Assembly: GCF_006439025.1 (NCBI RefSeq)
Contig: NZ_RCYZ01000002.1
Coordinates: 682,753 to 746,752 of the forward strand
Origin: Hymenobacter nivis
GTDB lineage: Bacteria > Bacteroidota > Bacteroidia > Cytophagales > Hymenobacteraceae
DNA: 64,000 nucleotides
Direction of reading: 5' to 3'
Within the stretch, counting starts at the first letter, position 1; each line of letters begins with the position of its first letter. The notes beneath the pieces were generated by a model that was not told the origin of the DNA, ran no database searches, and saw only the letters and a program-made list of their open reading frames with translations. This document shows, piece by piece, positions 26,256 through 34,621 of the stretch. Made by a program: the position numbers and the translations under genes.

Positions 26256-26263
26256 TACCTTTC
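26256..26263 (+). promoter_or_regulatory. Putative -7 element (TACCTTTC) of the branching enzyme gene
   Basis: One base from TAnnTTTG, inside CCGCTACCTTTC, the same extended context as at 7665 and 20163. It lies 33 nt before the ATG at 26297. Confidence 0.4.
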
Positions 26264-26296
26264 GCCTACCAATTGCCAAACCCTGCCGCCCCGCCC

Positions 26297-28327
26297 ATGG
26301 AACCCACCGCCCCGCTTGCTGCTCCCGTGCCCCAGTTGCTGCTCGTGCAGCACGACTCCTGGCTGGCACCCTACGAGCCCGTGCTGCGCCAGCGCCAGGC
26401 CCGCCTGGCCGCCCGCCTGGCCGAAATCGCGCAGCACCACGGCTCGCTCGACGCCTACGCCACGGCCCACCAGCAGCTGGGCCTGCACTACGACGGCCGC
26501 CGCCGCGGCTTCCGCTACCGCGAGTGGGCCCCGGGGGCCGAGGCGCTCTACCTCATCGGCGACTTCAACGGCTGGGACCGCCAGGCCAACCCCTTGCAGC
26601 GGCTCGACTACGGGGTGTGGGAAATTTTCCTGCCCGACAAAGAGTACAAGGACCGGCTGGTGCACAACAGTAAGTACAAAGTGCACGTGGTCAGCGCCAA
26701 CGGGGCCCAGGACCGCCTGCCCGCCACTGCCCGCCGCGTGGTGCAGGACGACCACACCAAGGACTACGCCGCCCAGGTGTGGCGCCCCGCCACCGCCTTC
26801 GCCTGGACGGACCAGAAGTTTCGCGTGGCCGCCGCCGTCAAGGAGCCGTTCATCTACGAGGCACACGTGGGCATGGCCACCGAGGAGTACCGCGTGGGCC
26901 TCTACCGCGAGTTTGCCGATGAGATGCTGCCCCGCATCGAGGCCGACGGCTACAACTGCGTGCAGCTGATGGCCGTGATGGAGCACCCGTACTACGGCTC
27001 GTTTGGCTACCACGTGGCCAACTTTTTCGCGCCCAGCTCGCGCTTCGGCACCCCTGAAGAGTTGAAGTATTTGATCAACGAGGCCCATCGCCGCGGCATC
27101 GCCGTGCTGCTCGACGTGGTGCACTCGCACGCCGTGAAAAACCAGGCCGAGGGCCTGGCCGACTTCGACGGCTCGGGCAACCTGTACTTCCACAAGGGCG
27201 AGCGGGGCAACCACCCGGGCTGGGATTCGAAGCTGTTCGACTACGGCCGGCCCGAGGTACAGCAGTTCTTGCTCAGCAACTTGCGCTACTGGCTGGAGGA
27301 GTTTCACTTCGACGGCTTCCGCTTCGACGGCGTGACGAGCATGCTCTACCACCACCACGGCGAGGGCGTGGCCTTCGTAGGCTACGACCAGTACTTCGGG
27401 CCCGGGGCCGACGAAGACGCCATCCTGTACCTGCAGCTGGCCACCACGCTGGTGCACGAGTTCAAGAAGGGGGCCCTGCTGGTGGCCGAGGACATGAGCG
27501 GCCTGCCCGGCCTGGGCCGCCCGATTACCGAGGGCGGCATCGGCTTCGACTACCGCCTGGCCATGGGCATCCCTGACTATTGGATCAAGCTGCTCAAGCA
27601 TACGCCCGACGAGGGCTGGAACCTGGGCGACCTCTGGCACGTGCTCACCAATCGCCGCGAAGGCGAGAAAACGGTGGCCTACGCCGAAAGCCACGACCAG
27701 GCCCTGGTAGGCGACAAAACGCTGGCCCAGTGGCTGTTCGGCGACGGCATCTACCACCACATGCAGGCGGCCGACCCCGACCCGAACGCCGCGAGGGCCC
27801 TGGCGCTGCACAAAATCATCCGCCTGGTGACGCTCACGGCCGGCGGCGAGGCCTACCTCGACTTCATCGGCAACGAGTTCGGGCACCCCGAGTGGGTCGA
27901 TTTCCCCCGCGCGGGCAACGGCTGGAGCTACCAGTACGCCCGCCGCCAGTGGAGCCTGGCCGACAACCCCGACCTGAAATTCCACTTCCTCGGCAATTTC
28001 GACAAGGCCCTGATTCACCTGGCCAAGGCGCGCCACGTGCTGGCCGCCGGCCCGGCCCAGCTGCTGCACCACGACGAGGAGCACAAGGTGCTGGCCTTCG
28101 CCCGGGGCCCGCTGGTGGTCATCGTCAACCTGCACGTGACGCAGAGCCAGCCCGACTACCGCTTCTGGGTGCCCAAGGAGGGCCGCTACCGCGTGGTGCT
28201 CTCCTCCGACAGCGGCCAGTTCGGCGGCTTCGACCGGCCCGACGAGTGCTACATCTACGAAACCTACGAGCAGCACCTGCGCGTGTACCTGCCCAGCCGC
28301 GTGGCTCTGGTGCTGGCCCCAGCGTAG
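26297..28327 (+). CDS. 1,4-alpha-glucan branching enzyme-like protein (GH13, CBM48)
   Basis: 676 residues from the ATG at 26297. The N-terminus holds a CBM48-type module (about 60-160, 'RYREWAPGAEALYLIGDFNGWDRQANPL'). The GH13 barrel follows with 'VLLDVVHSHAVKNQAEG' (region I), 'DGFRFDGVTSMLYHHHG' with the nucleophile Asp (II), 'LLVAEDMSGLPGLGRP' with the acid/base Glu (III) and 'VAYAESHDQALVGDKT' with the third Asp (IV). A C-terminal amylase beta-domain ends the chain. 'MLYHHHG' and 'YFGPGADEDAILYLQLA' are typical of the GH13_8 branch (eukaryote-like branching enzymes), so it probably forms alpha-1,6 branches in glycogen. No other glycogen genes are adjacent. Confidence 0.92.
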   Translation: MEPTAPLAAPVPQLLLVQHDSWLAPYEPVLRQRQARLAARLAEIAQHHGSLDAYATAHQQLGLHYDGRRRGFRYREWAPGAEALYLIGDFNGWDRQANPLQRLDYGVWEIFLPDKEYKDRLVHNSKYKVHVVSANGAQDRLPATARRVVQDDHTKDYAAQVWRPATAFAWTDQKFRVAAAVKEPFIYEAHVGMATEEYRVGLYREFADEMLPRIEADGYNCVQLMAVMEHPYYGSFGYHVANFFAPSSRFGTPEELKYLINEAHRRGIAVLLDVVHSHAVKNQAEGLADFDGSGNLYFHKGERGNHPGWDSKLFDYGRPEVQQFLLSNLRYWLEEFHFDGFRFDGVTSMLYHHHGEGVAFVGYDQYFGPGADEDAILYLQLATTLVHEFKKGALLVAEDMSGLPGLGRPITEGGIGFDYRLAMGIPDYWIKLLKHTPDEGWNLGDLWHVLTNRREGEKTVAYAESHDQALVGDKTLAQWLFGDGIYHHMQAADPDPNAARALALHKIIRLVTLTAGGEAYLDFIGNEFGHPEWVDFPRAGNGWSYQYARRQWSLADNPDLKFHFLGNFDKALIHLAKARHVLAAGPAQLLHHDEEHKVLAFARGPLVVIVNLHVTQSQPDYRFWVPKEGRYRVVLSSDSGQFGGFDRPDECYIYETYEQHLRVYLPSRVALVLAPA

Positions 28328-28389
28328 GGCCCCGGGAGGGGTGTAGGGGTTATCTCGTTGAGAAATAATTGTAGTTCAAACGACTACCA

Positions 28390-28680
28390 ATGCTTGTTTA
28401 TGCTCTTCGCTTCCTCCTAGTTTTTTTTGTGGCACCGCTGCTCTTCTTGGGAATGAGAATCTCCTGCAGCCGCAAATACAAGGGCATACAGTACAGCTCG
28501 TACCAAGTAGCAGGCACCTCAAAGCTCACCGTTATTACCGATTCATTGGTAGCTGATCAAGGAACTGCTGATAACCAGTTCTACATGGATTTGATGACAA
28601 AGAAGGACACTTTCTGGGTCAAGCCGATTGAGCAAAAGCTAAGTTTCCCAATAGTAAATCTTATTCGGGTGGGTTGGTGA
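28390..28680 (+). CDS. Small membrane-anchored hypothetical protein
   Basis: 96 residues. It opens with a strongly hydrophobic segment (MLVYALRFLLVFFVAPLLFL) and then a polar domain ('YKGIQYSSYQVAGTSKLTVITDSLVADQGTADNQFYMDLMTKKDTFWVKP'). No family is recognised. Its base composition is clearly lower in GC than neighbours, and GGGGCC words are absent, which suggests recent acquisition together with the adjacent TetR region. Confidence 0.55.
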   Translation: MLVYALRFLLVFFVAPLLFLGMRISCSRKYKGIQYSSYQVAGTSKLTVITDSLVADQGTADNQFYMDLMTKKDTFWVKPIEQKLSFPIVNLIRVGW

Positions 28681-28709
28681 GTTTCGCGGGCGTTTGCACG
28701 AAGTAAGCG

Positions 28710-29327
28710 CTAGGCGGCAGGTACGTGTAACCCGCCTTGAATCAGCGCAGCGAAGGTTGCCGTAGCTTCCTGCTCGCTGCAATTGCCCGCGAGCATCAGC
28801 ACGGATAGCGCCTCCCCGGCCCCGATAAGCCCGACGCAGTACCGATGCAGCGCGGCCGGTGAGTACGCGCTATGCGGCCCGAGCGCCGCGACAAACAGGT
28901 GGGCATACCCCGCCAGTAGCTCCTGCTGCACGGCCGCCATTTCCTCGCTGCCGGACAGGGCCGCGCCGACCGCTTGCCATTCGCCCCCCATCTTCAAGGA
29001 ACAGCGAACGTAAGCGCTGGCCAGTACCTGGGCCGTATCCGCCAGGCCTCGTTGCTCGCCGCTCAATGCCGCTTGCAACGCCTGGGTATGCTGTTCATCG
29101 AGGGCCTTGTAGAGTGCGGCCAACAGCCCCGCCCGGGTGCCAAAGTGTTCGTACGTAATGGGCTTCGACACGCCAGCCCGTGTCGCTAGGTGGCCGAGCG
29201 TCAGCCGGTCGGCCCCTTCCTCGCGGACGATAACCAAGGCCATGGCTAGTAATTGGCGCCGACGCTCCGCCTTGGGCAGGCGGCTCGAAGCTGGCTGCGG
29301 CGCGTCTAGTTCAGAAGGCTGAAGCAT
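28710..29327 (-). CDS. TetR/AcrR family transcriptional repressor
   Basis: 205 residues. The N-terminal helix-turn-helix domain lies at about 18-65 ('AERRRQLLAMALVIVREEGADRLTLGHLATRAGVSKPITYEHFGTRAGLLAALYKAL'), matching the TetR pattern including the YxHFGxRxGLL end. The C-terminal ligand domain is all-helical and variable. It is divergent from the oxidoreductase gene at 29475, and the intervening DNA has three tandem 14-bp operator-like units that overlap that gene's promoter. It most likely represses both genes and is released by a small molecule. Confidence 0.9.
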   Translation of the reverse strand: MLQPSELDAPQPASSRLPKAERRRQLLAMALVIVREEGADRLTLGHLATRAGVSKPITYEHFGTRAGLLAALYKALDEQHTQALQAALSGEQRGLADTAQVLASAYVRCSLKMGGEWQAVGAALSGSEEMAAVQQELLAGYAHLFVAALGPHSAYSPAALHRYCVGLIGAGEALSVLMLAGNCSEQEATATFAALIQGGLHVPAA

Positions 29328-29384
29328 GCAGGGGGGCTGAGTTGGTACGAGCTAGCAAGAGTGGGTGTAGAAAAATGGTTGTTT

Positions 29385-29431
29385 AACCTACTATTAGTAA
29401 CTTACTATTGGTAGGTTACTAATAGTAGGTT
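29385..29431. promoter_or_regulatory. Operator array for the TetR protein: three 14-bp units in an 17-bp inverted repeat
   Basis: AACCTACTATTAGTAAC (29385-29401) is perfectly mirrored by GTTACTAATAGTAGGTT (29415-29431). The same DNA also reads as three consecutive 14-bp units beginning TACTATTAGTA (29389), TACTATTGGTA (29403) and TACTAATAGTA (29417), each close to the palindrome TACTAATAGTA. The array covers the -33 region and abuts the -7 element of the oxidoreductase promoter, the right place for repression. Confidence 0.8.
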
Positions 29432-29438
29432 ACCTTTG
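29408..29438 (+). promoter_or_regulatory. Promoter of the oxidoreductase gene (TTG, 20-bp spacer, TACCTTTG)
   Basis: TTG at 29408-29410 and an exact TAnnTTTG (TACCTTTG, 29431-29438) are separated by 20 bp, the standard Bacteroidota -33/-7 arrangement. The ATG at 29475 leaves a leader of roughly 30 nt. Confidence 0.7.
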
Positions 29439-29474
29439 TTAAAAGTAACCAACAACTTTCTAAACAACCTTATC

Positions 29475-30482
29475 ATGACACAAGCTCCTCTTCTGCTTAT
29501 CGGTGGTGCCGGCGCAATTGGTCGCCAGACCGCGCAATTTCTACGGGCTACTCACCCCGAAGTGCCGCTCCTGATCGGGGGGCGCGACCTGGCCAAGGCC
29601 GACGCGGCGGCGGCTGAAATCGGCAATGCGCAGGGCGTACGGCTGGACCTAACCGCCCCTGGCCTCGGCCTGGGCCAGCGCTCCATCAGCGCGGTTGTCA
29701 TCTTCTACATGGACCATACCTTGGCCGCGCTTCGGTTTGCGCAAGAGCGCGGGGTGCCGTTCCTGAGCATCTCGACGGGCATCTTTGAGATTGCGCCCGA
29801 AATAGCGGCCTACATGCACCAGCCGCACGCCGCCCCCATCGTGCTCGGCTATGAATGGCTGGTTGGGGCCACCACCTTGCCCGCCTTGGCAGCGGCCAAC
29901 GCGTTTGGCCGGGTGCAGGGCATTACCATCGGCGCGCTCGTGGATGAGCAGGACGCGGGTGGGCCGGCCGTGGCCGCCGACTTTGCGCACTTTGCCCAGC
30001 TGCTGCCCGCGGCCTTCACCCGGCGCGACGGCGCCTACATCTGGCGGGCAGGCGAGGAGGCCAGGACCACGTTCCGGGCCGTCGACGGCACCCTAGTAGA
30101 CGCCACTGGCTTCTCCTCCATTGATGTCGTGGGCCTAGCAACGGCCACCAACGCGCCGAACGTGCAGTTTAATCTCGCCATGGGGGTAAGTTCAAGCCGC
30201 CGCCGGGGGGAGCCGAAGTCGACCGAAATCATTCTGGAGCTGAGCGGGGAAGACCACGCGGGACAGCCCCTGCGCACCCGGCAGGCGGTGGTGCACCGGG
30301 GCGGCGCAGCCCCGCTGACCGGCCTTGGGGTCGCTATGCTCTTGGAGCGGCTCACCGGGCTCGATGGCCAGCCTCCGACCCCGGCCGGCCTGTACTTTCC
30401 TTACCAGTTGCTGGAACCTACGATCTATTTCGCGCGCCTCGCGCAGAGCGGGGGCCTGGTGTTGCCGCTGGAAGTGCTGTAA
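29475..30482 (+). CDS. Saccharopine dehydrogenase-like NAD(P)-binding oxidoreductase
   Basis: 335 residues from the ATG at 29475. The N-terminus 'MTQAPLLLIGGAGAIGRQTA' has the GGxGxIG dinucleotide-binding loop, followed by 'VPLLIGGRDLAKADAAAAEI', which resembles the saccharopine dehydrogenase / YMF-type NAD(P)-binding domain. The rest forms the alpha/beta C-terminal domain ('GYEWLVGATTLPALAAANAFGRVQGITIG'). It is a cytoplasmic oxidoreductase of unknown substrate. The tight TetR control suggests a detoxification or catabolic role for a specific inducer. Confidence 0.78.
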   Translation: MTQAPLLLIGGAGAIGRQTAQFLRATHPEVPLLIGGRDLAKADAAAAEIGNAQGVRLDLTAPGLGLGQRSISAVVIFYMDHTLAALRFAQERGVPFLSISTGIFEIAPEIAAYMHQPHAAPIVLGYEWLVGATTLPALAAANAFGRVQGITIGALVDEQDAGGPAVAADFAHFAQLLPAAFTRRDGAYIWRAGEEARTTFRAVDGTLVDATGFSSIDVVGLATATNAPNVQFNLAMGVSSSRRRGEPKSTEIILELSGEDHAGQPLRTRQAVVHRGGAAPLTGLGVAMLLERLTGLDGQPPTPAGLYFPYQLLEPTIYFARLAQSGGLVLPLEVL

Positions 30483-30582
30483 CAGGAAACCAGGCGGCTA
30501 GCCACCTTTTAAAGACAACGAAGGGCGTGGTTGATCAACTAGGGCCTACGGGCAATTGGCTTTGCGGTACGGGACTTGAGGG

Positions 30583-30957
30583 TGACGAATTGAGTGAAGG
30601 CGCGTGGGAAAAGCTCTCCCGCATTTGGCGGGTAAGGCTCGCGAAGTAGGCTGTACGGAAGCCTATAACCGCCTGTTTTTGAATGCCATGCTCCGGGTCA
30701 TACGCTACGGTGGCACGCGGCGTATCCTACCCAGGCGCTTCAGCAAGCACGATTCGGTGCGCAAGCGGGCCTTGCGCTGGGCATAGAAAGGCACCTGGCA
30801 GCGCCCGTTCTCGGCCGTGCGCCTGCCGGAAGTGGATGCGGCGTTGCTGGATTCGACGACTACGCGGGCGCACCAGCGCGCAAGCGGGTAGGTAAAAAAA
30901 CGCCTTGGCAATGAGGCCCTCGGCCGCAGCCGGGGTGGGCTAACGACCGAGCTATAT
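30583..30957 (+). mobile_element. IS5-family transposase remnant (frameshifted, truncated)
   Basis: Fragments of one transposase lie in order but in different frames. 'LSEGAWEKLSRI' (30588 on) is followed by 'AGKAREVGCTEAYNRLFLNAMLRVIRYGGTRRILPRRFSKHDSVRKRALRWA' (to 30786), then 'LDSTTTRAHQRASG' (30846-30887) and 'ALGRSRGGLTTELYA' (to 30957). These match the order of motifs in IS5/IS427-type DDE transposases, including the DST...RAHQ motif around the first catalytic Asp region and ALGRSRGG. At least two frameshifts and a missing C-terminal half make it inactive. Intact terminal repeats were not found. Confidence 0.8.
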
Positions 30958-30959
30958 GC

Positions 30960-31370
30960 CTAGTACGGCAGCTTTTCGCGCAGGGCGCTGTAGGTCCAGG
31001 TGCCGGCCAGGGCGGCCAAAATCATGACCGCCGCCGCGCCCACGCCGCTGCCCAACTGCGCAAACAGCGGGCCGGGGCAGGCCCCGGTGATGGCCCAGCC
31101 GAGGCCGAAGATGAAGCCCCCAATCCAGATGCCGTGGTTGAATTTCTTGTCGGCCAGTACAATGGGCTCGCCGCTGATTGTCTTGAGCCGATTGCGCTTG
31201 ATGAGCTGAATCGAAACCATGCCCACCACGATGGCCGAGCCGATGACACCGTACATGTGGAAGGCCTGGAAGCGGAACATCTCCTGAATCCGAAACCAGC
31301 TGATGACTTCGCTTTTGGTGAGGATTATTCCAAATAACGTGCCTAGTGCCAGGTACTTAATGTATTTCAT
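30960..31370 (-). CDS. YeeE/YedE-like (DUF6691) membrane protein
   Basis: 136 residues with about four hydrophobic segments. 'NHGIWIGGFIFGLGWAITGACPGPLFAQLG' contains the GxxxGxGWAxxGxCPG motif of the sulfur-transport (YeeE/YedE, Pfam Sulf_transp) family, with the conserved cysteine. It is the last gene of the sulfur operon, directly after the larger partner (9 bp gap). Paired half-size YeeE/YedE proteins of this sort (PmpA/PmpB type) are thought to move reduced sulfur compounds across the inner membrane. Confidence 0.88.
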   Translation of the reverse strand: MKYIKYLALGTLFGIILTKSEVISWFRIQEMFRFQAFHMYGVIGSAIVVGMVSIQLIKRNRLKTISGEPIVLADKKFNHGIWIGGFIFGLGWAITGACPGPLFAQLGSGVGAAAVMILAALAGTWTYSALREKLPY

Positions 31371-31379
31371 GGCAGGTAG

Positions 31380-31982
31380 TTAAAATAGCATGGGATAAAC
31401 AACCCAGGTCATGAACAGCCCGCCGGCAAAGAAGCCAACGACGGCTACCAGCGACACCCACTGCAAGTTGGAGAGCCCCGAAATGGCGTGCCCCGAGGTG
31501 CAGCCGCCCGCGTAGCGCGTGCCGAAGCCCACCAAAAAGCCCCCCAGCACCATAAATACCCAGCCCTTCCAGTTGGCCAGGTTGCCGAGGGCAAACAACT
31601 CCTTGGGCAGCAGGCCGGAGAAGTCGGTGAGGTGCATTTCAGCCTTCAAATCGTGCACCGTAGCGGCCGAAATGGCCACCGCTTCGGGGTGGCCCAGGAG
31701 CCGGTAGTCGATGAAGCCGCCCAGCACGATGCCGAGCACAAACACCAGATTCCAGGCTTCGGCCCGCCAGTTGTAAGTCAGAAATGGGATGCCGGCCGGC
31801 ACGCAGGCCGCGCATACGTGGCGCAGTGCGCTGCTGATGCCCAAGGCCTTATTGCCCACGAGCAGCAGTGCCGGCACCGTGAGGCCAATTAGGGGCCCGG
31901 CCACGTACCAGGGCCAGGGTTGTTGCAAGAAATCAAGCATAGCAAAAGGCAAGGATAGAAAGAGGGGGTAGGGCTGGCTCAT
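31380..31982 (-). CDS. YeeE/YedE thiosulfate/sulfur transporter family protein
   Basis: 200 residues from the ATG at 31982, which overlaps the stop of the preceding gene (TAATG). An internal ATG at 31940 ([20 protein letters not shown]) gives 186 residues and resembles homologue starts more closely, so the true start is uncertain. The conserved motifs are '[15 protein letters not shown]' and '[28 protein letters not shown]', whose cysteines carry sulfur in the YeeE thiosulfate transporter. It forms the larger half of a two-gene transporter with the next gene. Confidence 0.88.
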   Translation of the reverse strand: MSQPYPLFLSLPFAMLDFLQQPWPWYVAGPLIGLTVPALLLVGNKALGISSALRHVCAACVPAGIPFLTYNWRAEAWNLVFVLGIVLGGFIDYRLLGHPEAVAISAATVHDLKAEMHLTDFSGLLPKELFALGNLANWKGWVFMVLGGFLVGFGTRYAGGCTSGHAISGLSNLQWVSLVAVVGFFAGGLFMTWVVYPMLF

Positions 31983-33340
31983 TAGCGAGCCGCCAGGGCC
32001 AGCACCGGGAACGACTTCACGGCCTCGCCCAAATCGAGCACTGCGGTACCGGGTAAGGCGGCCGCTACGATGCTGCTGCCGGCTGCCGAGCGGTAGCCGC
32101 CGGCGCAGTGCACCACCACGGGCCGGTCGGTCGGAATCTCCTGGGCCCGCTCGCGCAGCTCGGGTAGCGGAATGCTGAGCGAACCGGCGAAAATGGGCTC
32201 GTCGCGGTGCTCCACTGGGTTGCGGATGTCCACGATGGTGTACTGCTCCGGGTGCTGGCGGAAGGCGGCCACGTCGAGCGCGGGCGTGGTGGCATCGGTG
32301 GCCGGCGTGCCCACCAGCGCGCCCTCAATCAACGGCTCATAGCCGATTTTGGCCGTCTTCTGAATCAGGTCTTCCAAAGTCGCCGCGTCGGCGGCCAGGA
32401 GATAAAACGGCTCCTGGGGCCCCACAATGGAGCCCAGCCAGGTTTCAAATTTGCCGCCTTGCTGAATGTTGAGGGCCCCGGCCACGTGGCCCCGCTTGAA
32501 CGCGCTTTCGGGGCGCGCGTCGATGACGACCGCGCCGGCCGCCAGCGCGGTGCCGGGGGATAGGCGCTTCACCTGCTGCACGCTAGGGGCGTAAGCGGGC
32601 GCGCCGGCCTTGTTGAGGGCCACGTCGTAGCCAAAGTACTTGGGAATGAACGGCTGGTCGGCCAGCAGCTCCTGCACAAACTCAGCTTCGCCCAGCGGGC
32701 GCAGCATGGGGTTGCCGATTCTCTCGGCGCCGATGGTGCTGCTGTTGGCCCCACTGAGGGCCTTGCCGCAGAGGCTGCCCGCGCCGTGCGCCGGGTACAC
32801 CAGCACGTCGTCGGCCAGGGGCAGAAGCTTGGTGCGCAGGCTGTGGTACAGCTGGCGGGCCAGCTCCTCGCGCCGGGCGGTGAGGTTGCCGGCGGTTTCG
32901 CGCAGGTCGGGCCGGCCCACGTCGCCGATGAAGAGCGTGTCGCCGGTGAACACGGCCACGTCCTTCCCCGCCCGGCTGAGCACGATGCTGAGCGAATCGG
33001 GCGAGTGGCCGGGCGTGTTCAGGGCCCGAAACGTGAGCTTGCCGCTCGTAAACGAGTCGCCCTCGTCAAAGGCTTCGTGCTCATAATCAGCCCCGAGGAG
33101 CTGGCTCACGCGGATAACGGCGCCGGTGGCTTGGGCAATTTCCAGGTGCGACGACACGAAGTCGGCGTGCGGGTGGGTTTCGATAACGGCCACGATTTTC
33201 GCCTCGTGCGCCCGGGCGAAGTCGTAGTAGGGCTGGGGGTTGCGGGCGGGGTCGATGAGCACGATTTCCTGGGCGCAGTCGCTGAGAATAGCGTACGAGA
33301 AGTGGGCCAGGCCCTTGTCTTCAAACTGTTCGATTTTCAT
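31982..33340 (-). CDS. MBL-fold sulfur dioxygenase fused to two rhodanese domains (Blh-like)
   Basis: 452 residues. The N-terminal metallo-beta-lactamase domain (1-240) has the ethe1-type metal ligands: His56, His58, Asp60 (THPHAD), His112 (GHSP), Asp134 (TGDT) and His185 (YPAHGAG). Two rhodanese domains follow. The first (about 260-345) has the 'VIDARPESAFKRGHVAGALNI' fold signature, but its active-site loop reads LLAADAA and has no cysteine. The second (about 360-450) has an intact HCAGGYRS loop with Cys412. It oxidises glutathione- or protein-bound persulfide to sulfite. The order with TauE, YeeE pair and ArsR matches the known bigR operon of sulfide detoxification. Confidence 0.93.
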   Translation of the reverse strand: MKIEQFEDKGLAHFSYAILSDCAQEIVLIDPARNPQPYYDFARAHEAKIVAVIETHPHADFVSSHLEIAQATGAVIRVSQLLGADYEHEAFDEGDSFTSGKLTFRALNTPGHSPDSLSIVLSRAGKDVAVFTGDTLFIGDVGRPDLRETAGNLTARREELARQLYHSLRTKLLPLADDVLVYPAHGAGSLCGKALSGANSSTIGAERIGNPMLRPLGEAEFVQELLADQPFIPKYFGYDVALNKAGAPAYAPSVQQVKRLSPGTALAAGAVVIDARPESAFKRGHVAGALNIQQGGKFETWLGSIVGPQEPFYLLAADAATLEDLIQKTAKIGYEPLIEGALVGTPATDATTPALDVAAFRQHPEQYTIVDIRNPVEHRDEPIFAGSLSIPLPELRERAQEIPTDRPVVVHCAGGYRSAAGSSIVAAALPGTAVLDLGEAVKSFPVLALAAR

Positions 33341-33397
33341 GATGCAGGCGAAAAAACGGGGAAAGAAACGGGAGCGGATGCGGGCTGAAAGGTCAGT

Positions 33398-34216
33398 TTA
33401 GGCGTGGTGAAACAGCAGCTCTTTGGTGAGGATAAACGCGCCCATGGCCAGCGTGAACCACCCGAAGGCGGGCTTGAGCCGGGCCCCCGGAATGAAGCGG
33501 GCCAGGTAGGTGCCTAGCACGATGCCGCTCAGCGCAAAGGCCAGAAAGCCCAGCAGAAACGACCAGTCCATGGCCCGCCCGGCGCTCAAATCGCCGGTGA
33601 AGCCGATGAGCGAGTTCAGCGAAATGATGGCCAGCGAAGTGCCCACGGCCAGCTTCATGGGCAGGCGCGCCCCCAGCACCAAGGCCGGGATGATGAGGAA
33701 GCCGCCCCCCGCGCCCACAAAACCCGTGAGCAACCCCACCACCAGGCCAATGCCGAGTATGAGCGGGTAGTTGAAGGCATGGACCGGCGCGGCCGCGCCG
33801 TCGGGTACGCCGTCGGGCTGCTTGCTGCGGATCATGGAGGCCGCGGCTACCACCATGAGTACTGCAAAGGCCACCAGCACCAGTAAGTCTTTGGTGAACA
33901 CGGTGCTGCCCACCCTAAAGAGCACCTGCGGAATGGCCGGCAGCAGCACCTTGCGCACCAGAAACACGGCGGCCAGCGACGGCAACAGGAACACGATGGC
34001 GGTTTTCAGCGACACCAGGCCCTTGCGGAAGTAGCCCGACGCCCCCACCACCGACGTGCTGCCCACCACAAACAGCGAGTAGGCCGTGCTCAGCACCGGG
34101 CTCACGCCCATCAAATACACCAGCACGGGCACCGTGAGGATGGAGCCGCCCCCGCCCATAATGCCGAGCGACAAGCCAATGAAAATGGCGGCGAAGTAAC
34201 CCAGGTAATGCAACAT
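33398..34216 (-). CDS. Sulfite exporter TauE/SafE family protein
   Basis: 272 residues with about eight hydrophobic segments. The two repeats carry the family signatures 'IFIGLSLGIMGGGGSILTVPVLVYLMGVSP' and 'GLVVGLLTGFVGAGGGFLIIPALVLGARLPMKLAVGTSLAIISLNSL'. It probably exports sulfite produced by the neighbouring persulfide dioxygenase. It is the second gene of the operon, between the ArsR regulator and the MBL-rhodanese protein, with a 57 bp gap to the latter. Confidence 0.92.
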   Translation of the reverse strand: MLHYLGYFAAIFIGLSLGIMGGGGSILTVPVLVYLMGVSPVLSTAYSLFVVGSTSVVGASGYFRKGLVSLKTAIVFLLPSLAAVFLVRKVLLPAIPQVLFRVGSTVFTKDLLVLVAFAVLMVVAAASMIRSKQPDGVPDGAAAPVHAFNYPLILGIGLVVGLLTGFVGAGGGFLIIPALVLGARLPMKLAVGTSLAIISLNSLIGFTGDLSAGRAMDWSFLLGFLAFALSGIVLGTYLARFIPGARLKPAFGWFTLAMGAFILTKELLFHHA

Positions 34217-34286
34217 GGCGGGCGGGGCGAAACAGATGAAATTATGATGGTTTGTTCATGTATTGTGCCAAAAAAAACCGCGCCGC

Positions 34287-34613
34287 TTACAGGAAGGTAC
34301 ACGCTGCCAGGCACTGAATGACGTCGATTACCTCTCTCATTTTCAATGAGTAATAAATGTTTTTGCCGCTGCGCGAGCTGCTGAGCAGGCCCTTGCTTTT
34401 CATAGTGGCCAGGTGGTGCGAGGTCAGCGACTGCTCGGCGCCGCCCAGCCGCTCGCAGATGTCGCCCACCGAGAGGCTGTCGTGGGCGGCCAGCAGTTGC
34501 ACAATGGCAATGCGCGTGGGGTGAGCCGTGGTTTTGAGAATAAAGGCCACCTTCTCCATCTTCTCGATATCGAGGCCCATATCTACTAGCGGTGCGGTGG
34601 GGGCGGAGTTCAT
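34287..34613 (-). CDS. ArsR-family repressor, BigR/SqrR-like persulfide sensor
   Basis: 108 residues from the ATG at 34613 (an upstream in-frame start at 34625 adds four). The winged helix spans about 20-95 ('PTRIAIVQLLAAHDSLSVGDICERLGGAEQSLTSHHLATMKSKGLLSSSRSGKNIYYSLK'). Cysteines are Cys53 in the DIC motif, Cys101 and Cys105 near the end. BigR and SqrR sense persulfides through one cysteine at the DIC/ELC position and one near the C-terminus, which fits here. It is the first gene of the sulfur operon and has its own likely operator at 34630-34645. Confidence 0.88.
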   Translation of the reverse strand: MNSAPTAPLVDMGLDIEKMEKVAFILKTTAHPTRIAIVQLLAAHDSLSVGDICERLGGAEQSLTSHHLATMKSKGLLSSSRSGKNIYYSLKMREVIDVIQCLAACTFL

Positions 34614-34621
34614 AAGACGAA

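Noticed and set aside
26255..28276. Antisense ORF (673 codons) opposite the branching enzyme
   Set aside because: Mirror of a gene with all four GH13 regions; the antisense product has no recognisable features.
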